Origin: Nocardia africana NBRC 100379
GTDB taxonomy: Bacteria; Actinomycetota; Actinomycetes; Mycobacteriales; Mycobacteriaceae
Length of the DNA: 64,000 nt
NCBI RefSeq assembly: GCF_001612635.1
Contig: NZ_BDAV01000017.1
Coordinates: 144,026-208,025 of the forward strand
Reading direction: 5' to 3'
Below the pieces are notes generated by a model, which saw only the letters and a program-made list of their open reading frames with translations, made no database searches and was not told the origin of the DNA. Both the position numbers and the translations under genes were made by a program. Of the stretch, positions 60,256 through 64,000 are shown one piece after another (the first letter of the stretch is position 1; every line of letters begins with the position of its first letter).

Positions 60256-60963
60256 GTGGGAGGTAAGCGACGACATGGATCTGCCCGGTTCGTCGCACTC
60301 GCCGCGGCATCGACGGCGACCGCGGTGGTCGCCGCCGCCGAATACGCCCACTGGCGCGCGTCCCGGCAACTGCTCGGACCGCGGCGGGAACCACGAGCCG
60401 GCGGTACGGACGCGGTGGTGGTGCTGGGCTACCCGGCCACCGCCGACGGACGGACGCGCGCGCTGCAACGCTGGCGATGCCGCATCGGCGCCCGATCGCT
60501 GCCGCCCGATCGCGACGGATTCCTGATCTTCACCGGCGGCGCCGTGCACGGCCCCTGGATCGAAGCGACGGTGATGGCGGGATACACCCGCACACACCTC
60601 GGCGTTCCACCCGAGCGAATCCACACCGAGACATCCGCCGAAACCACGTGGCAGAACATCGAATTCACCATTCCCGCCATGGAACACGCCGACCGCATCA
60701 TGATCGCCTCCGACCCCATGCACGCCGCCCGCGCCCGCCGTTACCTGTGGGCGCAGCGACCGGACCTCGCCGAACGCCTCGCGCCCGCCGCCGACTACCG
60801 GCCGCTGGAACGCTGGTGGCTCAAAATCCCCACTGCCGCACACGAATCGGCGGCGATCAGCAGGCGCCGCGCCGGAGCTGCCGCCACCCCGCTACTACGT
60901 CGCCTGGGCATCCTCCCCGACACCGCGGCAGAGTTCACAACTGCCGCCGATCGCCGCGATTGA
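60256..60963 (+). CDS. YdcF/DUF218-family protein
   Basis: A 235-residue protein with an N-terminal membrane anchor (residues ~12-32) and a DUF218 (YdcF/SanA-like) domain: GGTDAVVVLGYPATADGRTR, DGFLIFTGGAVHG, ERIHTETSAETTWQNIEFTI and RIMIASDPMHAARARRYLW. Such proteins are linked to envelope integrity and some bind S-adenosylmethionine, but their reaction is unclear. Start GTG 60256 lies six bases after CACAAT, a possible -10, so the mRNA may be leaderless. It is the only plus-strand gene between tlyA and the HAD phosphatase, where M. tuberculosis has none. Confidence 0.8.
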   Translation: MGGKRRHGSARFVALAAASTATAVVAAAEYAHWRASRQLLGPRREPRAGGTDAVVVLGYPATADGRTRALQRWRCRIGARSLPPDRDGFLIFTGGAVHGPWIEATVMAGYTRTHLGVPPERIHTETSAETTWQNIEFTIPAMEHADRIMIASDPMHAARARRYLWAQRPDLAERLAPAADYRPLERWWLKIPTAAHESAAISRRRAGAAATPLLRRLGILPDTAAEFTTAADRRD

Positions 60964-61119
60964 CCGACGATCCCACCCTGGATCGCCCAACATTACGTGC
61001 GAGCGGTCACTCCGGCGAACCAGTCGATCAGATGTGATTCATCGCCGCCATGGTCTGCGTGCCGATACATCTCGGCCGCGGTCACCGCAGTGACTCGACC
61101 GTCACCGTGAGTCGAACAG

Positions 61120-62007
61120 TTACCGCGCCAATTCGATTGCGCGGCCGGGGTTTTCATCCAGAAGGCCGGCCACGTGATCTATCGCGTCGCCCTCGGGGAA
61201 CTCCTGCCGGATCACGGGGTGATTCAACGCGTCGAGTGTTCGGGACAGGTAGGTGGGCCGGTGGTCGGCGGGGCGGGCCCGCAGATCGTCGAGGGTGCTG
61301 ACGCCGGTGAGAACCAGCAACGACGGCAGGCCGACGCACCGGGCACCGTCGATATCGGTGTCGAGACGGTCTCCCACCACGAGCGCGTCGCGGGTTTCCG
61401 CGCGGATCAGCGCATCCTCGAGCAGCGGCGCATAGGGTTTACCGGCTACCAGGGGCTCCTGGTCGGTCGCGGCGCGCAATGCCGCGACCATCGCGCCGTT
61501 GCCCGGCGCCAGGCCGCGCTCGTTCGGCAGGGTGGCATCCGCGTTCGCGGCCACCCACAGGGCCCCGGCACGCACGGCGTAGGCCGCCTCGGCGAGGTCC
61601 GGCCACCCGGTCTGCGGGGAATGCCCCTGCACGACCGCGGCGGGGGCCACCCCGTTGAACCGCCGAATCGGTTGCAGGCCGACCTGTTCGATTTCCGCCG
61701 CGAGATCGTCGGTGCCGACGATCAACACGGTGGATCCGGCGGCCAGCCGGGAGGCGAGCACACGCGCCGCCGCCTGCGCACTGGTGACGACGTCGGATTC
61801 ATGTGCGCCGAAACCCAATTCGCGCAGATGCGCGGCCACCATACCGGCCGACCGGCTGGCATTGTTGGTGACGAACATCAGCTTCTGCGCGCCGCCACCG
61901 GCGTCGAGAGCGGCCGGTGCGCCGGCGATAACCTGCGCACCCCGATACAGCGTGCCGTCCAGATCCAGCAGGAGGGCCTCGAAGCTCTCCCGAAGCGATG
62001 CTGCCAC
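61120..62007 (-). CDS. HAD-family phosphatase (Rv1692-like glycerol-3-phosphate phosphatase)
   Basis: A 295-residue HAD hydrolase of the NagD/phosphoglycolate type (subclass IIA cap). Motif I is LLLDLDGTLYRG (nucleophile DxD), motif II FVTNNASRS, then PLVAGKPYAPLLEDALI and motif IV LVVGDRLDTDIDGA. It is at the position of M. tuberculosis Rv1692, characterised as a glycerol-3-phosphate phosphatase in phospholipid recycling; substrate identity here is by homology. The GTG start at 62007 is three bases after the stop of the preceding gene, so the two are one operon. Confidence 0.9.
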   Translation of the reverse strand: MAASLRESFEALLLDLDGTLYRGAQVIAGAPAALDAGGGAQKLMFVTNNASRSAGMVAAHLRELGFGAHESDVVTSAQAAARVLASRLAAGSTVLIVGTDDLAAEIEQVGLQPIRRFNGVAPAAVVQGHSPQTGWPDLAEAAYAVRAGALWVAANADATLPNERGLAPGNGAMVAALRAATDQEPLVAGKPYAPLLEDALIRAETRDALVVGDRLDTDIDGARCVGLPSLLVLTGVSTLDDLRARPADHRPTYLSRTLDALNHPVIRQEFPEGDAIDHVAGLLDENPGRAIELAR

Positions 62008-62010
62008 TAC

Positions 62011-63777
62011 CTACTCCACGTCGTCGTCGACCTGCGCGCCCGCGAGTTCGTCGGCACGCTCCTCGGCGTCGGTATCACCGTCGACATCGGCCGAGGCCGC
62101 ATTGAGGAACCACTGCAGTGCCTCCTCGGACCGGCCGGCGGCGAGCAGCGCCTCCGCATAGGCGTAGAACAACCGTGCCGAGGCGGGACCGGAGCGCGAA
62201 GGATCCAGTTCCGGCGTCTGCAGGGTGACCACGGCCTGATCGTATTGGCCCAAATCCATTCGCGCACCGGCAACAACGATCCGCAGCTCGGTCGCCTCGT
62301 CGCCCGACAGCGCTCGCGCCTCGTCGCTGCGGCCCAGTTCGATCGCGCGTTCGGGCCGTCCCAGCCCGCGTTCGCAATCGGCCATGACCGCCAGCAGACC
62401 CGAGCCGCCGGACATCCGGCGCGCGGTGCGCAGCTCGGACAGCGCTTCGGCCCATTCACCGGCGTGATAGGCGGTGACACCGGCGGTTTCGCGAACCACC
62501 GCGATGCGTCCGGCACGGCGCCGGGCGGCGCGCGCATGTTCCAGTGCCAGCTCCGGGTCCTCGTCGAGGAGCCGGGCGGCCATCACCAGGTGCCGGGCAA
62601 CCGCCTCGGCATTGTTCTTGTCGAGGCTCAGCAGATCGCGGCGCACCGCGCCGTCCAGATCGCTCGCCTGCACATCGTCCGGCAACTCGGGCTCATCGGG
62701 CCGCCCCGCCCGGCTCTCGCCGCCGACGCGCGCCCCTTCACCACCCCGTCGCCGCGGCTCCCGGTCCTCGGCATTCGCACCGGCCGCTGCCGATTCCCCG
62801 GTGTCGGCCGTCGTGTCGGCCTCGTCGGCCGGTCCGAATCGACGCTCGGAATCCGCGCCACCGCGCCGGAATCCGCCGCGCCGATCGCCTTCGCCCCGGC
62901 TGTAACCACCCGGACGATCGTCGCGACCGCCCGCGCCTCCCGGGCGCCGGCCACCTTCGTCACGCCGGAATCCGCCGCGGCGATCATCCCCGCCGCGCCC
63001 GTACCCCCCGGACCGCCGATCACCTTCGTCACGCCGGAACCCACCCGAGCGACGGTCGTCTCCACCGCGTCCGTATCCACCGGTCCGCCGGTCGTCGCCA
63101 CCACGCTCGTATCCACCGGAACGGCGATCGTCCCCGCCACGGCCATAACCACCGGAACGACGGTCATCGCCACCACGGCTGTAACCGCCGGAGCGGCGAT
63201 CATCACTGCCACGCGGGTGCCCACCCGAACGGCGGTCATCGTCCCCGCGTCCGTAACCACCCGACCGGCGGTCGTCACCACCACGGCTGTAACCACCGGA
63301 ACGGCGATCGTCGCTGTCGCGACGGAAGCCACCCGAACGACGGTCGTCCCCGCCACGTTCGTAGCCGCCCGATCGACGGTCGTCACCACCGCGCCCGTAA
63401 CCGCCGGAGCGCCGGTCGTCGTCTCCGCGGCCGTAGCCGCCGGAACGGCGATTGTCGTCTCCGCGGCTGTAACCACCGGAACGGCGATCGTCGTCGCCAC
63501 GCCGGAAGCCACCGGAGCGGCGGTCGTCTCCACCGCGGTTGTAACCACCGGTCCCGCGATCGGATCCACGGCGGTCGTCGCCGCGTCCGGTACCACCGCG
63601 CCGGTCGTCGTCACGTGCGCCGTATCCGCCCGAGCGGCGGGTATCGTCGCCGCGCCGGAAGCCTCCGGAGCGACGCTCCCCCTCGCCGCGGTCGTGGGCA
63701 GGTGTGCCGGAGCCGGCCGAGTCCGGACCGGTACTGCCACGGCGGAAGGGTCTCCTACCGTCGTCATGCTCCGACAC
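62011..63777 (-). CDS. TPR-like protein with long RGG-type N-terminal repeat (Rv1691-like)
   Basis: About 588 residues from GTG 63777 (AAAGG seven bases upstream; longer starts exist up to 63873). Residues ~35-315 consist of about 20 tandem 11-12-residue units of the form DRRSGGYGRGGD. The C-terminal ~240 residues are helical and TPR-like (DLDGAVRRDLLSLDKNNAEA, ALEHARAARRRAGRIAVVRE, LFYAYAEALLAAGRSEEALQ), equivalent to the mycobacterial Rv1691 tetratricopeptide protein. No enzyme motif is present. A disordered RNA- or protein-binding tail on a scaffold is the best guess. It is co-transcribed with the HAD phosphatase. Confidence 0.85.
   Translation of the reverse strand: MSEHDDGRRPFRRGSTGPDSAGSGTPAHDRGEGERRSGGFRRGDDTRRSGGYGARDDDRRGGTGRGDDRRGSDRGTGGYNRGGDDRRSGGFRRGDDDRRSGGYSRGDDNRRSGGYGRGDDDRRSGGYGRGGDDRRSGGYERGGDDRRSGGFRRDSDDRRSGGYSRGGDDRRSGGYGRGDDDRRSGGHPRGSDDRRSGGYSRGGDDRRSGGYGRGGDDRRSGGYERGGDDRRTGGYGRGGDDRRSGGFRRDEGDRRSGGYGRGGDDRRGGFRRDEGGRRPGGAGGRDDRPGGYSRGEGDRRGGFRRGGADSERRFGPADEADTTADTGESAAAGANAEDREPRRRGGEGARVGGESRAGRPDEPELPDDVQASDLDGAVRRDLLSLDKNNAEAVARHLVMAARLLDEDPELALEHARAARRRAGRIAVVRETAGVTAYHAGEWAEALSELRTARRMSGGSGLLAVMADCERGLGRPERAIELGRSDEARALSGDEATELRIVVAGARMDLGQYDQAVVTLQTPELDPSRSGPASARLFYAYAEALLAAGRSEEALQWFLNAASADVDGDTDAEERADELAGAQVDDDVE
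62830..63670 (-). repeat. Tandem ~36-bp coding repeat (RSGGYGRGGD-type)
   Basis: About 20 tandem units encode (D/E)RRSGG(Y/F)(G/S/E)RG(G/D)D. Many units are nearly identical at DNA level, so copy number is probably variable and assembly errors are possible. 63778-64000, to the right edge, contains no gene that I can support. Confidence 0.8.
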
Positions 63778-64000
63778 AGCGTTACCTTTCTCTGATCCGG
63801 CACGAGCAGCCGGTGACGACATACAGACCGTGCGCCGTCCGCCGGCACTCATCTGCAACCACCATAAATTCAATCACGCGACACGAACGCTTCCCCACTT
63901 GCCCGGCCTGCGCGCGCACGGCGATCGGCCGCCGGCGACGAGTCGCGAAGGGACCGGAAGATCCGGTGCGGCGACAGGGCCGAGAAAACAGGGGCGTATA

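Noticed and set aside
61080..61110. Hairpin terminator after the HAD phosphatase
   Set aside because: The repeated TGACTCGA/TGAGTCGA sequences are not complementary inverted arms, so no stem forms.

Overview
The window is chromosomal DNA from a high-GC, mycolic-acid-containing actinomycete, most likely Nocardia or a close relative. Three things point there. An Ag85-type mycolyltransferase is present. GTG starts and GTGA/ATGA start-stop overlaps are common. The gene order parA-scpA-scpB-rluB-cmk-der, xerD, Nudix, pyrG, steB-steA, recN-nadK-tlyA, HAD phosphatase is the conserved order known from Mycobacterium tuberculosis (Rv1713 back to Rv1691), here read mostly on the minus strand.

Layout. 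1-17.5 kb is accessory: a SulP transporter cut by the left edge, small membrane proteins, an ArsR-MFS unit divergent from a DUF2254 protein, an AraC regulator, an ECF42-type sigma factor with its YCII and reductase-like partners, a methyltransferase divergent from an HxlR regulator, an ABC-F gene with an apparent frameshift behind a nine-codon leader ORF, and an MFS-TetR pair. 17.5-32 kb is a biosynthetic island. 32-41.8 kb holds an I42-type protease inhibitor, a DUF574-like methyltransferase, a PAS-GGDEF-EAL protein, a DHA2 MFS pump, a MerR/MFS pair and the mycolyltransferase. 41.8-64 kb is the conserved core block for chromosome segregation, ribosome maturation, CTP synthesis, cell-envelope growth and DNA repair.

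The most interesting part is the seven-gene plus-strand operon at 18418-32010. It encodes a fully reducing iterative-type PKS (KS-AT-DH-ER-KR-ACP, no thioesterase), an alpha-oxoamine synthase, a 3-ketodihydrosphingosine-reductase-like SDR and a UbiA prenyltransferase. Between them lies a trio otherwise known from enediyne warhead cassettes: a secreted FG-GAP/ASPIC protein (UNBV), an RnfD-like membrane protein (UNBU) and a DUF1702 protein (UNBL). The enediyne PKS (PKSE) and its thioesterase are absent. The simplest reading is that the PKS builds an alkyl chain on its ACP, the oxoamine synthase releases it by decarboxylative condensation with an amino acid, and the SDR reduces the ketone. That would give a sphingoid-like amino alcohol, which the trio and the prenyltransferase then modify at or outside the membrane. 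The product and the roles of the trio are inference.

Between this operon and a divergent SnoaL-like gene lie six copies of a 12-13 bp motif (ATAAC-NN-TGTCA), which looks like a multi-site operator. Clear palindromes also mark the likely control sites of the ArsR, HxlR, TetR and MerR units, and several genes have a -10 box placed for leaderless transcription. No tRNA, rRNA, insertion sequence or CRISPR array was seen.
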